A stretch of 64,000 bases of DNA from contig CM055092.1 in assembly GCA_029204225.1 (NCBI GenBank), positions 100,746,200 through 100,810,199 of the forward strand. The letters run 5' to 3'. Within the stretch, counting starts at the first letter, position 1. Each line of letters opens with the position of its first letter. The notes beneath the pieces were generated by a model, which made no database searches, was not told where the DNA came from, and worked only from the letters and a program-made list of their open reading frames with translations. This DNA comes from Diphasiastrum complanatum. Its lineage: Eukaryota; Streptophyta; Lycopodiopsida; Lycopodiales; Lycopodiaceae. A program made the translations under genes and the position numbers. Positions 1 through 10,420 of the stretch are shown piece after piece.

Positions 1-31
1 ATGGGGAGAGTATATTTCTACAGAATTTCAG

Positions 32-482
32 ATGTTTTGTGAGGATTATCGTATAAAGAGACAATTTGCGAACATGGACATGCCTCAACAAAATGGAGTT
101 GCGGAAAGAAAGAACCGGTCTATAGTGGAAACTGCGAGGAGTATGCTCAAGAGTAAGAATCTTCCAAATATGTTTGACGACAATTTATCTTTTGAATCGA
201 AGTCCTACAAAGGTTGTAGAGAATCAGACTCCAGAGGAAGCTTACACAGGTCAAAAACCAGATGTAAGTCATTTGAGAGTGTTTGGTAGTATTGCTTATG
301 CTCACAAAACTAAAGATTCTAGGAGCAAGTTGGATTCTAAGGCGACCAAGTGTTTATTCCTTGGATATGATAGTCAAGAGAAGGGATATAGGTTGGAGGA
401 ATCTCTATATTGTGTGACAAGTTATTATAGGAGCCTGAATCGACACATGTATCGCCTATGCCAATTCAAGTACCTAGAGTGA
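32..482 (+). pseudogene. copia integrase C-terminal part, frameshifted
   Basis: The first frame carries PQQNGVAERKNR, the conserved segment holding the catalytic Glu of the copia integrase core. The next frame, overlapping from about 174, continues with LLNRSPTKVV, PEEAYTGQKP and HLRVFGSIAYAH, the typical end of the integrase and start of the linker. A frameshift near 170 separates the two halves. Downstream (489-760) the linker is degraded and not in one frame. Confidence 0.85.
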
Positions 483-760
483 CCTTGGTTGAGAAAGGAA
501 AGAGGAAGGAGAGATCAAGTATATGGGATGCTTATTCACCTCCTACTTCACGAGGCAGGAAGCATCCTACATCAAAAGCTAGAAGATTGCCTAGATGGTA
601 CTATCAAACTAACGAGGATAGTGTCATTATGGAATAGGGAGAGTCCCGTACGCATGGAACTAGGAGATCAACTAGGCTTGAAAAGCAACATGAAGATCAG
701 GATCGACAAGAGGATCGACAGGAGGATCATCATGAAGATGGGGATGTACATTTTGCATAT

Positions 761-2078
761 ATGGCCACAATATTGGAAACCAAGGATCCATCTACTTTCA
801 GAGAGGCTGAAAAAGAGGATATTTGGAGGAAAGCTATGGATGAGGAGTACGACTCAATCATAAAGAACAAGACTTGGAGAGTTGTTCGGTTACCTACAGG
901 TAAAAAGGGCATTGGATGCAAGTGGGTCTATAGAACTACGTACAAATCAGATGGTTCTATAGATAAACATAAGAAAAAAATGGTGGCAAAAGGTTATGCT
1001 CAACAGGAAGGGATTGACTATGAAGAAACTTTGCACCAGTTGCTAAGTCTACTACTATGAGGATGGTTTTATCATTGGCAGCTCAGTTTGGATGGGATAT
1101 TCAACAAATGGATGTGAAGAGTGCATTCCTAAATGGATTTCTAGAGGAGGAAGTCTACATGGAGCAGCCAGAAGGATACATAGTAGCAGGACATGAAGAC
1201 AAGGTTTGCAAGTTGGAAAAGGCACTATATGGAGGAGGAGTAGTTCGGAGCATACACTTTATGTTTTGATCAGGGATGGTCATATTGTAATTGTATTGAT
1301 GTACGTGGATGACCTTGTTATGACATGATCAGATCATAGTATGTATCAAAAAAGATCTCTCATTGGAGTTTGACATGAAAGATCTTGGTTCACTACAATA
1401 TTTTCTTGGTGCTCATGAACTTCTTAAAAAGTTCAGTATGTCAGAGTGCAAGCCTATTTCTACACCGTATGATAGTGGATGTAAACTTACTAAAGCTGAG
1501 GAGGATCAGGATGTAGATGAGACGTTATGTAGAAAGCTTGTTGGAACATTAAACTATCTAACTACTACGAGACTAGATATTGCTTATGCTGTGAATATGG
1601 TTAGTCAGTTTATGGCTAAGCCTAAGCAGAGTCATTGGAGAGCTGCTAAGCGGATACTCAGATATATCCAGGGTAAGAACTACTACAGTTATGTTTTTAG
1701 TCTTGATTCTAGTGCTATCTCTTGGAATTCAAAGAAGCAGAGCATACTATCGCATTATCATCTATAGAGGCAAAATACTGAGCTACTACGAGTGCGGCAA
1801 GTGAAGCAATATGGTGATGAAGGATTCTACATGATCTGCATATGGTACAAGATTCACCTACGGTACTTCAATGCGACAATCAGAGTTGTATTAAATTGGC
1901 GAAAAATCCAATTTTTCACAACAGGACAAAGCACATTGAAGTACAACCACACTTCATCAAAGAGAAGATTCAGAGTGGTGAAGTGGACTTATCTATTGCC
2001 CTACGGAAGAGCAAGTTGCGGATATCTATACCAAAGGTCTTGGCAAAGAGAAATTTCAGAAGTTTAGAGAACTTTTAG
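761..2078 (+). pseudogene. copia reverse transcriptase and RNase H, degenerate
   Basis: Pieces in different frames add up to copia RT and RNase H: WRKAMDEEYDSI and GCKWVYRTTYKSDGS (about 830-950), MDVKSAFLNGFLEEEVYMEQP (about 1110-1170, motif A region), the YVDDL region (about 1300-1320, just outside an open frame), MKDLGSLQYFLG (1370), RKLVGTLNYLTTTRLDIAYAV (1530-1590), then CDNQSCIKLAKNP (1870-1910). At least four frame breaks or stops lie between them, so no active enzyme is made. Confidence 0.85.
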
Positions 2079-2100
2079 GAGTAATAGATAACAAAGTAAA

Positions 2101-2573
2101 CATTAAGGGGGAGTGTTAGGAATTAATGTTTATTTGATAACCTTTAGTGTGAGTATGCCCATGCCTACGTGCTATTATAGGGGCCATTACTATTTTTAAT
2201 AAGTTATGTTATAGGGTTCATTACAATTTATAGAAAATTCGATTTTTATTGCTTATGCATGTAGGTGGGCGCATTACTACTAGATTAGGACTTGTTTTAT
2301 TACGTAGTACATCTTGGGTCTTTACCCAATATAGGTAGTATTTTTAGCAATTAGCTTTTGTTCTTTTGCTATTTTCCTTAGGCTCTTAGCTTTTCACATA
2401 GATTAGAGAAATAATACAGGTAGGCTGGCACCCCACCACAAAGTTATTCCAGTGTTTTAGAGCTTTACTCAATTTTTCTATAATCTGAATTCTCTTTAAT
2501 CTCTATGCTTGGTTTGTGTGAGTGCTAGTAGGACTAGTAACTCCATCTAGAATTTGTATGACAAATTCTAACA
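2101..2573 (+). repeat. polypurine tract and 3' LTR of the copia element
   Basis: A purine tract AAGGGGGAG ends at 2113 and is followed by an LTR starting TGTTAG (2114) and ending CTAACA (2573), a perfect 6-base terminal inverted repeat with TG...CA ends. Length is 460 bp. This fixes the end of the copia element. A run rich in TA near 2160-2350 may hold the promoter but no single TATA box stands out. Confidence 0.85.
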
Positions 2574-3987
2574 CCCCTGGCAAAAGAGGAGCATACCCAT
2601 GAGCCAATTAAGAAAGGAGAAACTCCAGTGCTAGTACTAACAGAGCTATTATAGCTATACTCCGCCAAACATAAATGCTGATCTCGATCCTTCCTTGAAG
2701 GAGAAACAAAGTGCCAAAGATAATTCTCAAGGATCCGATTAAGGACCTTAGTCTGCCCATTAGTAGTAGAATGATAAGCAGTATCCATAAACTTACTATC
2801 CCGATCAGAAAGGATAGTACGTGGAAAACCATGCAGCCGAAAATCTCTGATATAAAAAGCATGCACACTGATATAAAAATCTCTGATATAAAAAGGCTGT
2901 AATAGTACTATGGACCAGTATAAAATGTGCCTGTTTTGAGAACCGATCTACCACCACCATACATGAGTAGTGCCACGCCGAGTATGAGGATGGCCAAGGA
3001 TAAAGTCCATAGAAATGTCTGTCCACTGTCGATGAGGAATGGGCCAACTCTAGAGCAAGGCAGCAGACTTAGCATGGAAATATTTATTACGGGCACAAAA
3101 GGTACACTCACGGATAAAAAAGGGTACACTCACGGATAAAATGTGCTAGCTCAAACTTCATGGATGGCTAATAGAAATGGTCTTTACGACGAGCATAAGA
3201 CTTCTGAAAACCAAAATGGCCACCAATAGAAGAAGCATGAGCATCAGACAACAACTGAGAACGAATGGAAAGAGAACTAAGAATACAAAAAGCACCATAA
3301 TGATATAGACGATCATCAACAACAGTATAAACCTGGAACTTTTGAGATAAAAGAAGTGGACGAGAACGATGAACATCACAAAGTTCAAGACAAGTCAAAT
3401 ATGCAGCCGGTAAATCATCAAACCAAGAAGGAACAGAAGCAACAAGACTATGTAACAAAGCAGGAAGACGAGACAAAGCATCAGCTGTCGTGTTAGACTT
3501 TCTTGGACAATCTAAAATGTCAAAATGAAAATACTATAAAAACTATAACCAACGATATTGACGATCACTAAGGTCACGCTGAGACGAGATAACAAAGAGA
3601 TTGATGATCCGTTTTAATGTCAAAAGGAACATGATACAAATAATGGTGCCACTTCTTAAGAGCATAGATAACCGCAAGTAGCTCTTTCTCATGAACATAA
3701 TAACGTTGCTCGTAAGAGCGTAAACGTCTCGTAAGCAATGGCACACTGAGACTGACGAAGAAGAGCGCCTAGACCAATAGAACTAGCAACAGTCTCAACA
3801 ATAAACATCTGATCAAACTATGGCAAACACATAACGGCGGCCTAAATGATGGCATGACGTAAAGCATCAAAAGCAGTCTTACACTCAGAAGTCCAAACAA
3901 ACTTATGAGACTTTCTTAACAAAGAATGAAATGGGGCAGCCACAGTGGCGAAATACTTAACAGGATGATGAAGATGGGTAGCTATAG
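2574..3987 (-). pseudogene. Ty3/gypsy RNase H and integrase relic
   Basis: Read on the minus strand from high to low coordinates: RT thumb remnant with FVWTSECKTAFDALR (about 3870-3960), RNase H remnant (3540-3780), ADALSRLPALL at the RNase H-integrase link (about 3460-3490), an H2C2 zinc-binding segment (3180-3330), VDRFSKQAHFI (about 2950), and ILSDRDSKFMD then TTNGQTKVLNRILE (2730-2810). The position of the catalytic Glu reads Lys (QTK). Multiple frameshifts. It is cut at 2574 by the copia element. Confidence 0.82.
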
Positions 3988-4847
3988 TGTTACGGCCCTA
4001 ATGGGAGTTTGTACCATTGGGGGGCTGTCTTAGATGTAGGGGCCAGGCCTAATTCGGATAGTAGCTAAGTAGGACCTTAGGCTATGCCTACATGCAGTAT
4101 AGGCATGTGTGTTGCATCCTAGTATGGGATAGGATGTACATGCACTGTGTCTATGCATGGGTCTTTGCTATTATGAGTTAGGGGTACTGTTAGAAGTAAT
4201 AAATGAGAATGTTAGTTTCCCATTGGTTACTTCGACCCAAAAGGTCAAGACTTGTGTAACCATGGGTTAGGTTTATTATTTAGACCATGTTAAGTCAGTT
4301 TTAGTTGAGTTGGACCCAATTTTGGTCCAGTAGTAATTCGTGGGTCCAAGTAAAGTCTAATTATGTTAAGGGACCCTATCTTGACTTTTGGGGGTGCCCT
4401 ATAATTAGTAGTGGGTCTTGGAAGGTTCTAGAACTTAGGGTTTGGAAGAGTCTAGGCCCTTGGAAGGCCTATTTATATGTACCCAGTGTTCATTTGTGAT
4501 TCATTCCCTTTCAAGCATTGCTACTACTTTCTCTCTCCGTGAGGGCGCCTAACCCTCTCCCTCTTCTTCTTCTTCCTCTTTTTCTTCTTCTTGTATATGG
4601 AGATTGAATGTTAGAAGGATCTTGGCACTTTGATTTCCTACAGGTACCTACATGCAGTGGACATGCATGGGAGTTAGGCATGAGTTGATAGCACGCTTAC
4701 ATGTGGATTTAGTGCATGGTCAGACAGGGTGGGTGCTACTCTCTATATATATCCTCTCCTGTGTCCATGTTCAGGGGCTAGATCGGACGGTCTAGGTTTG
4801 GTTGGGACGGTTTCGTCCACTGCACTCCCTTATTGTGTTCTTGGCAC
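3988..4847. other. unclassified non-coding insert, possibly an LTR
   Basis: No coding sequence. It replaces the RT region expected between the gypsy protease (4848-5100) and RNase H (ending 3987). It begins TGTTACGG, which looks like an LTR start, and contains TATA-like stretches (about 4471 and 4743), but no matching CA end or target duplication was found. Two related segments with CTACATGCAGT (about 4088 and 4647) suggest internal duplication. Confidence 0.3.
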
Positions 4848-5100
4848 TCAATCTTGATTGGAGGCCTTGGGGGATGTTCTATATAGTGTCTGCTGAGATA
4901 AATCCTCTGCAACAGTACCAAGTGAGGAGAACCAGTCTGCACCAAAAATAATGTCACAGAGGAATGATGTAGAAATCTGCCTGACCAAAAAAGTCACCAA
5001 TGCGATAATCCAAGCCCTGAAACATCTGAGAACTAAGAAAGAAATGGGACAACCAATAGACATATTCTTTAGCATATAGCTATTCAAATAAAGTTACGGT
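4848..5100 (-). pseudogene. Ty3/gypsy protease C-terminal fragment
   Basis: The minus-strand frame carries DIIFGADWFSSLGTV, matching the conserved 'D-V-I-L-G-M-D-W-L' block that follows the gypsy retropepsin. It is probably part of the same minus-strand element as 2574-3987, with the RT lost between them. Short and isolated, so family level only. Confidence 0.5.
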
Positions 5101-5187
5101 CACCTGCCCCGTGAAAATTCATATGGATATGTACAAAGGAATTCATCTATTTCTTCCTCCAAGATTTTCGGTTTGCAGAAGGCTCTG

Positions 5188-5664
5188 TGTTAGAGTCCAG
5201 TTACGACTCTATCATGACCTCGGCACGGCCGGTTACCAAAGGGCCTGAGGCCTAGTGTTGGCAAGGGTCGGTGACTGACAAGGACATCTGTCCCAAGTAG
5301 GGACCGGTGCGTCACAAGTAGTGATCCGGTGTGGCCACCTGACAAGCTGTCAGAGATGCGGTGTGTCTTGACCGTTGGGACCCTAGCCGTCAGTGACGAG
5401 ATGCTAGCCGGCAAGTAGTCGGGGTGACCAAGAGGGTCACAGGTCTTTGGCGGGGCACGGGGGTGGTACCCTAGGAGTCACTCAGTATTCACAGGTCATA
5501 GGGGTCAGGCATGCCAAGTGGACTGATCACCCATTGGTGGATGCTATGTGCCAGTTGATGGGAATAGCAGGTAGGACTCAAGGAGGGGGTGCCTATGGTT
5601 GGGAGGTGGATTCTACACACCGGCCTTCTAGGATTCATGAGCTTGGAGAGAGTGGCTTGTGACA
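5188..5664 (+). repeat. chromovirus 5' LTR (family copy A)
   Basis: Starts TGTTAGAGTCC and ends CTTGTGACA (TG...CA), 477 bp. Related copies lie at 10436-10915, 33948-34423, 39461-39940 (reverse) and, more diverged, 40561-40863 (reverse). It is followed directly by a primer-binding site, which identifies it as the 5' LTR. Confidence 0.9.
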
Positions 5665-5682
5665 ATTGGTATCAAAGCCTCG
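5665..5682 (+). promoter_or_regulatory. primer-binding site for initiator tRNA-Met
   Basis: TTGGTATCAAAGCCTCG lies one base after the LTR end. It matches the standard TGGTATCAGAGC primer site complementary to the 3' end of plant initiator tRNA-Met, with one mismatch (A for G). Confidence 0.85.
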
Positions 5683-5688
5683 AGAAAG

Positions 5689-7641
5689 AAAGAAAGAAAG
5701 AAAGAAAGCTTTATTAATGTCTTTTCCATGCCAAAAGGCATTTAAGACCAAAAGGAGTACATGTCAAGTATGTGAAAACCATGGGAGCGTATATAAACGT
5801 CTCCAGGAAAAACTATGCATAAAAGAGAAATGAGTAATATAACTATAAACTACAAACTGCTAATTGTCCATAAGTGGGAGCAAGAATAGCTGCCATGAGT
5901 AGAGTAGTTTAGATAGTGTCAGATAGTGCTGTTGCTAAAAAAAGACGTAATATGAGTTGTATTAGGAGGTATGGACCGTCGCTGACATCGTGTAGGAGGG
6001 TGAAAACTGTGTGCTCTCGTAACAAGGCGAGAAGAGTGAACTGCTGCATGACTATGAGTGATACACTGTCTCTGACATCGGTGAGGTGGTATGTCGTCGT
6101 CATCGTCATCGGGCCGTGTCCGTCTCCTGGTGAAGAAAGACGTAATCTGAGCCTGAGAGCTAGGATGTGGTTGGTGAGCTGACTGATACATATCCTGGCG
6201 CAGCAAGACCATCTCTCGTGGCATAAGTGCGACACAACGAGAGTCCTTATATCCCATCAGTGCTCTGGGTGTAGTAGGCATGTCACGGAATAAACAATGA
6301 TATCTCCCTCTAATCTCATAATATATAGGGCATCTGAAGATGAAATGCTCCTCGGACTCTATCTCATGTAGGGGACACAGCAGGCATAGTCTCTCCTCTC
6401 GTAGTGTACCCTGGAATCTACCTGTCTCAATAGCCAACTGATGTGAGGAGACTCTAAATTGTCCCAAAGTGAAACGGAGACCGTGTGATAGTCCAGAAGA
6501 CAAATGGCGAGGTAAAACTGGAAGACCAGTGGCATCCTGCTCTAGAAAGTGAGTCCGGTAGTAGTCAGGCTTAACCCCCAGCTGGTGACGCCAGGTACGG
6601 TCGAGATATGCTGTGTCTATAAAACGTCTAATGTACTGGTGTGTACCCAAAGGGAGATCAGTGATAGTGATACCAAGTGCTTCCATGAGGAAGTGTGATG
6701 CCTGAGAGAGCCATGATAACCGGTATCCCTGAGTCTGAAGGTACTCGGGGCATCCCAAATAGACTTACGGAAGCAGAATCGCTCCAGCTGGACTAGAGAA
6801 GAGTGGCCCTTCCCAAGTCTAGAAGTAGCCGCCTGTCTCATACTGAAGGTAGGACCAGAGAAGAGCACGCCCAGGTAAGTGTATGAAGAAACCACCTCTA
6901 GGGACTGTCCATCAAGGTAAGCTCCTGGCGCTGCATGAAGGCCCGAGAGGATTGAAGACCATAACTTTGGTCTTCGAGAGGTTCACCCCTAAACCCCACT
7001 GAGTACAAAAAGTGTGTAAACAGTCCAACTGTCTCTATAATCCCTCTCTGGTACGATGGACTAGTACCACATCATCCGCATAGAGAAGGATGGCAATCAA
7101 GACGTCTCCCAACTGACAACCGTCCCCACCACACTGAGAGATGACCTGCTCTAGCTCGTCAATATATAATCCAAAGAGAACTGGTGAGAGAGCGCATCCC
7201 TGCTTAACCCCAATAGTACTCTAGATATGCTCAGAAATGCCACTACCACGACGAAAGCAACCCAAAACCCTCTCATAGAGATCGTTGACGGCTAGAATAA
7301 TAGAAACCTAGGTCACGGAGTCTCTGGATAAGTAAAGAGCGTGGAACAGAATCAAAGGCTTTCCTGAAGTCCATAAAATAGCAATAAACCTTTTCTTTCC
7401 TGTGTCTAGCTTCCTCAATGATGGCTCAGAGTGTGAATATGTGATCTGTAGTGAAATAGTGGGCGCGGAACCCTGCCTGACCCAAAGCATGTAATCTCCT
7501 GAACTCTGCTTCTGAGTTAACTGCAGACTGGAGGATGATGCCATATATCTTCGCGAGGACATGTCCAATTATAATAGTGCGGTAATTACCAGGTACCATG
7601 GGGTCACCGTTTTTATGGATAGGATGTATGATGTTGGCGCA
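5689..7641 (-). mobile_element. 5'-truncated LINE, copy 1, inserted in the chromovirus leader
   Basis: Minus-strand non-LTR element flanked by TCGAGAAAG (5680-5688) and TCAAGAAAG (7642-7650), a likely 9-bp target duplication with one change. Its 3' end (low coordinates) reads GACATTAATAAAG and then a (CTTT)n tail. On the right flank the chromovirus leader resumes (GTTGTTCTAGAGAGAG), as in the copy at 39.4 kb. RT motifs are recognisable with frameshifts: ALGQAGF, FRKAFDSVPR (about 7340), LYADDVVLV (about 7080) and the C-terminal ORF below. Confidence 0.88.
5919..6758 (-). CDS. LINE RT C-terminal domain with zinc-finger and two FF motifs
   Basis: An uninterrupted 279-residue frame forms the end of the LINE ORF2-like protein; its true start lies upstream in a broken frame. 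Residues about 70-125 carry the conserved LGQFRVSSHQLAIETGR block. A zinc-binding RVT segment follows: CLLCPLHEIESEEHFIFRC then YYEIRGRYH. Near residue 195 is QAQITSFF, which fits the QxxIxxFF pattern of PCNA-interacting (PIP-box) peptides, followed by an acidic run DDDDDD. The protein ends HITSFFSNSTI. Other LINE copies here share both motifs. PCNA binding is inference. Confidence 0.75.
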   Translation of the reverse strand: MGCPEYLQTQGYRLSWLSQASHFLMEALGITITDLPLGTHQYIRRFIDTAYLDRTWRHQLGVKPDYYRTHFLEQDATGLPVLPRHLSSGLSHGLRFTLGQFRVSSHQLAIETGRFQGTLREERLCLLCPLHEIESEEHFIFRCPIYYEIRGRYHCLFRDMPTTPRALMGYKDSRCVALMPREMVLLRQDMYQSAHQPHPSSQAQITSFFTRRRTRPDDDDDDIPPHRCQRQCITHSHAAVHSSRLVTRAHSFHPPTRCQRRSIPPNTTHITSFFSNSTI

Positions 7642-7650
7642 TCAAGAAAG

Positions 7651-8497
7651 GAAACGTTGTTCTAGAGAGAGAAAGTGTAGAAATTGTCAGTTTTTGTTTG
7701 AGAGGATTTGGAGGGAAAAAAGCAGGGAGGGAGTTTGGAGAAGAAGGGTGGGCCTCCAGCGCTGCTGTTCTGGCATATAGGGAGCCCACAACAATCCGAT
7801 TTCGAGAAAATTTGGTAAAATTCTTCTGATGCTATAGCGCCCTCCTACAGCCTTCTTCATCGGTGGAAAGAGAGGAAAAATAGTACAAAGCAGAAGAGCC
7901 TCTGGGCTGTCAGTTCCTACAGTCCCAGCGCTCTATTTCAGACCTGTTCCAGTTTTCTTTCCAGCAGGGAATTGATCGTACCTTCTCCTATAGCTCCAGC
8001 GCTGATCTAGCGCACTTTTACAATTGTTCCAGCGCTGTTTGGAGGACCTATCAACATCCTAACTGTGGGGAAAATAGAGCGCTGATCTAGCACTTATTCT
8101 TGACCGCTCCAGCACTCATCTATGGACAGTTGGTATCTGAAATTGTAGGATGAACTAAAGCACTCAGTTCTGCTGTTCCAGCGCTGTGTTAGCGCCCTCC
8201 TCCAGCTGCTTTTGGTTGTTCTATCTTGCTCTTTCCAATGGTTTTTAGCCAACTGTTATGCAGCTGTTCTGAAGCTATTCGTGGCGGAATTATTAGCACC
8301 AATCAATGGCCCAATCAGACATCATCTGCTGTAGCCTACCGCTTTGGATTCCAAGGAGCACTCAATCCTTCCCTCTATATATTGCTGTTTGGGTTTTACT
8401 TTTTCTTGTGAAAAGCTTTGGGTCAGATTTGCCTTTTCTCAGTGTTTTAATTAGTGCAAATTCTAGCTTGATTAGGTCCTATCTTTGTTGTTTCATA
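7651..8497 (+). other. chromovirus leader between primer site and gag
   Basis: Non-coding leader of the composite chromovirus, identified because its first bases (GTTGTTCTAGAGAGAG) match the leader of the copy at about 39.4 kb. Between 7755 and 8195 it holds about ten AGCGC(T/C/A) motifs, several as the palindrome AGCGCT. It probably includes packaging and dimerisation signals, but this is inferred from position only. Confidence 0.6.
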
Positions 8498-8985
8498 ATG
8501 GATGATAATAGAGTCGATATTCCGCTTAGTCCACCCGTTGCTCTCGCATCACCATCACCCAGCCCTGTGCCTAGCCCTGCCCAGAATCCGCCTACAGTGG
8601 CTGCTCGTTCGCCTGCAGGTACTTCCCCTTCTGTGCAAGCTCGCATGGGTAGTGTGGAAAAGACCGTTGCAGAGATGCAAGCGCTGATGGTAGCTGGTGG
8701 TTATGGTTCTTCCTTGCAGTATGCTCCGCCTTATCCTTCTTCTGATGTTCGTCCTGTGTTACCTCCACCCTACCCAGAAGACAAAGATATTAAACCTACC
8801 CGTTTCGCAGGAAACACTCCCAAATGCAATACTGATATAGTAGATCAGTGGGGCATAAGTGGGAGGAGTATTTTGACTTGAAGCAGTCCCCAACTGATGA
8901 GGGTTGGCGGGTTCACAAAGCTGCTTACCATTTCACTGATTTTGTTGACAGGTGGTGGCGCAAGTTGTTGAAGTCCAAACATGGT
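8498..8985 (+). pseudogene. chromovirus gag N-terminal part
   Basis: The likely start is ATG at 8498 (MDDNRVDIPLSPP). A Pro/Ser-rich N-terminus is followed by a heptad-like segment (VEKTVAEMQALM), then KPTRFAGNTP and, after a one-base frameshift near 8850, [13 protein letters not shown] and [13 protein letters not shown], which fits a Ty3/gypsy Gag. The frame then runs into the inverted RT segment at about 8975, so the Gag is truncated. Confidence 0.6.
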
Positions 8986-9704
8986 CTTGAGATGAACCTC
9001 ATGCTCCTCGACCGCTTTACTAAAAACCAATATAACATCAATAACATTGACGACAAACTTGCCCAAATAGTCTCGCAAGACATCGTTCATGAGCATCATG
9101 AACGTGGCTGGGGCATTGGTTAACCCAAATGGCATAACCAAAAACTCATAATGACCGAAACGGGTTCGGTGTGACTTCTTCTGGAGGTCTTCATCTCGAA
9201 TCCGTATTTGATGGTATCCACTTTTGAGATCTATCTTACTGAAAATGGTTGCACCTTGCAACGCATCCAGTAGATCATCAATCTTGGGCATCGGATACCA
9301 TTGCTTTACAGTGATCTTATTCAATCCCCCGTAATCTACACACATCCGGAAACTACCATCCTTTTTCTTGACAAGTAAAATAGGAGAGGCGAAAGGTGAA
9401 TAACTAGGACGGATGTAACCCAACTTGAGATACTCCTCCAACATCTTTCTGACTTCCTCTTCCTCTTTTAGGCTCATCCTATAAGGAGGCCTACATACCG
9501 GACTTGCCCCTGGAACGAGCTCAATACGATGGTCAACATTCCGACTAGGCGGCATTCCAGCTGGCATATTGCTAATTAGCACGTCTTTAAAATGAGTGCG
9601 GATGGACTTCTCCACCTCACTTGCTGGGTCACATCTAGACTGTAACGAAAATGCATGTGCACTAGGGAATGCAAAAGTAAATGAAGCTTCTTGTGATTTA
9701 TTAG
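8975..9704 (-). pseudogene. inverted chromovirus reverse transcriptase segment
   Basis: On the minus strand, opposite to the surrounding element: [47 protein letters not shown] (motif A), [11 protein letters not shown] and the motif C region, which reads VIDVI instead of the catalytic F/Y-x-D-D. It closely resembles the RT at 37.9-38.9 kb. The right junction shares TTAG (9701-9704) with both parent sequences. The missing second Asp makes it inactive even apart from the inversion. Confidence 0.85.
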
Positions 9705-10413
9705 GGCATATGTTAGTAGTACGCAAACAGACTGGGTAAAGCATTTACCGCTATTGGAGTTCGCGTACAATGATAAGAGACATGCGTCCACTAGATTGAG
9801 TCCATTTGAGCTCAATTATGGTTTCAGGCCACTTAGTCCTACAATCATAGGAATTCCGCATAGGGTACCTAGTGTTGTAGAGTTTTTGACTTAGATGCAG
9901 CAGAAGCTAGAGATGGCACGAGATAACTTGTCCAAGGCTGTAGCTAGGGCAGAGAGTTATACTCGTGAGAACCGTACCAATCGGGAATTTGAGAATGGAG
10001 ATTGGGTGTATTTACTAGTCCCTTCGAAGTCGAAGGTGTTACGCACAGAAGTGCGCCAAGTTATCTCCTAGGTATTGTGGACCATGGTTGATTATCAAGA
10101 AGGTGAGCCAAGTGGCTTATAAGCTACAGCTACCTGTGGGATGAAAGGTGCATCCAGTATTTCTTGTTAGCAAACTGAAGAAATGTTTGCACAATGGCGA
10201 TAGCCTGGTGGAAGGTCTAGTGTCTCTAGAGGAGAAAGACACCACAAGTTATGGGCCAGACAAAATCCTAGATTGAAGGGAGCGACGATTGCGGAATCGT
10301 CTCCTTCAAGAGTATCTAGTAACTTGGAAAGGGCATCCGTTGTCAGATGCTAACTGGGAGACGCGACAGGCGTTGCAGAAGTCTTACCCAGAGTTTGTCA
10401 TCGAGGACCGATG
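9705..10413 (+). pseudogene. chromovirus integrase C-terminus and chromodomain
   Basis: Plus-strand pieces: LEFAYNDKRHAS, LSPFELNYGFRPLSP, VPSVVEFL, FENGDWVYLLVPSKSKVLR (GPY/F region) and KVHPVFLVSKLKKCL. A TGA at 10274-10276 follows ILD, then RERRLRNRLLQEYLVTWKGHPLSDANWE, a chromodomain-type sequence ending before the polypurine tract. There is also a one-base shift near 10047 and a TAG near 9892. The same TGA is present at 35869-35871 in another copy. Confidence 0.82.
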
Positions 10414-10420
10414 ACTTGCC

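Larger units (their letters stand above)
1..2573 (+). mobile_element. Ty1/copia retrotransposon, 3' portion
   Basis: The order integrase tail, reverse transcriptase, RNase H, polypurine tract and 3' LTR on the plus strand is that of Ty1/copia. The 5' half lies outside the window. The pol frame is broken several times, so the copy is defective. The element stops exactly where a minus-strand gypsy relic begins (2574), which suggests it inserted into that older element. The 5' flank is missing, so the target duplication cannot be checked. Confidence 0.88.
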
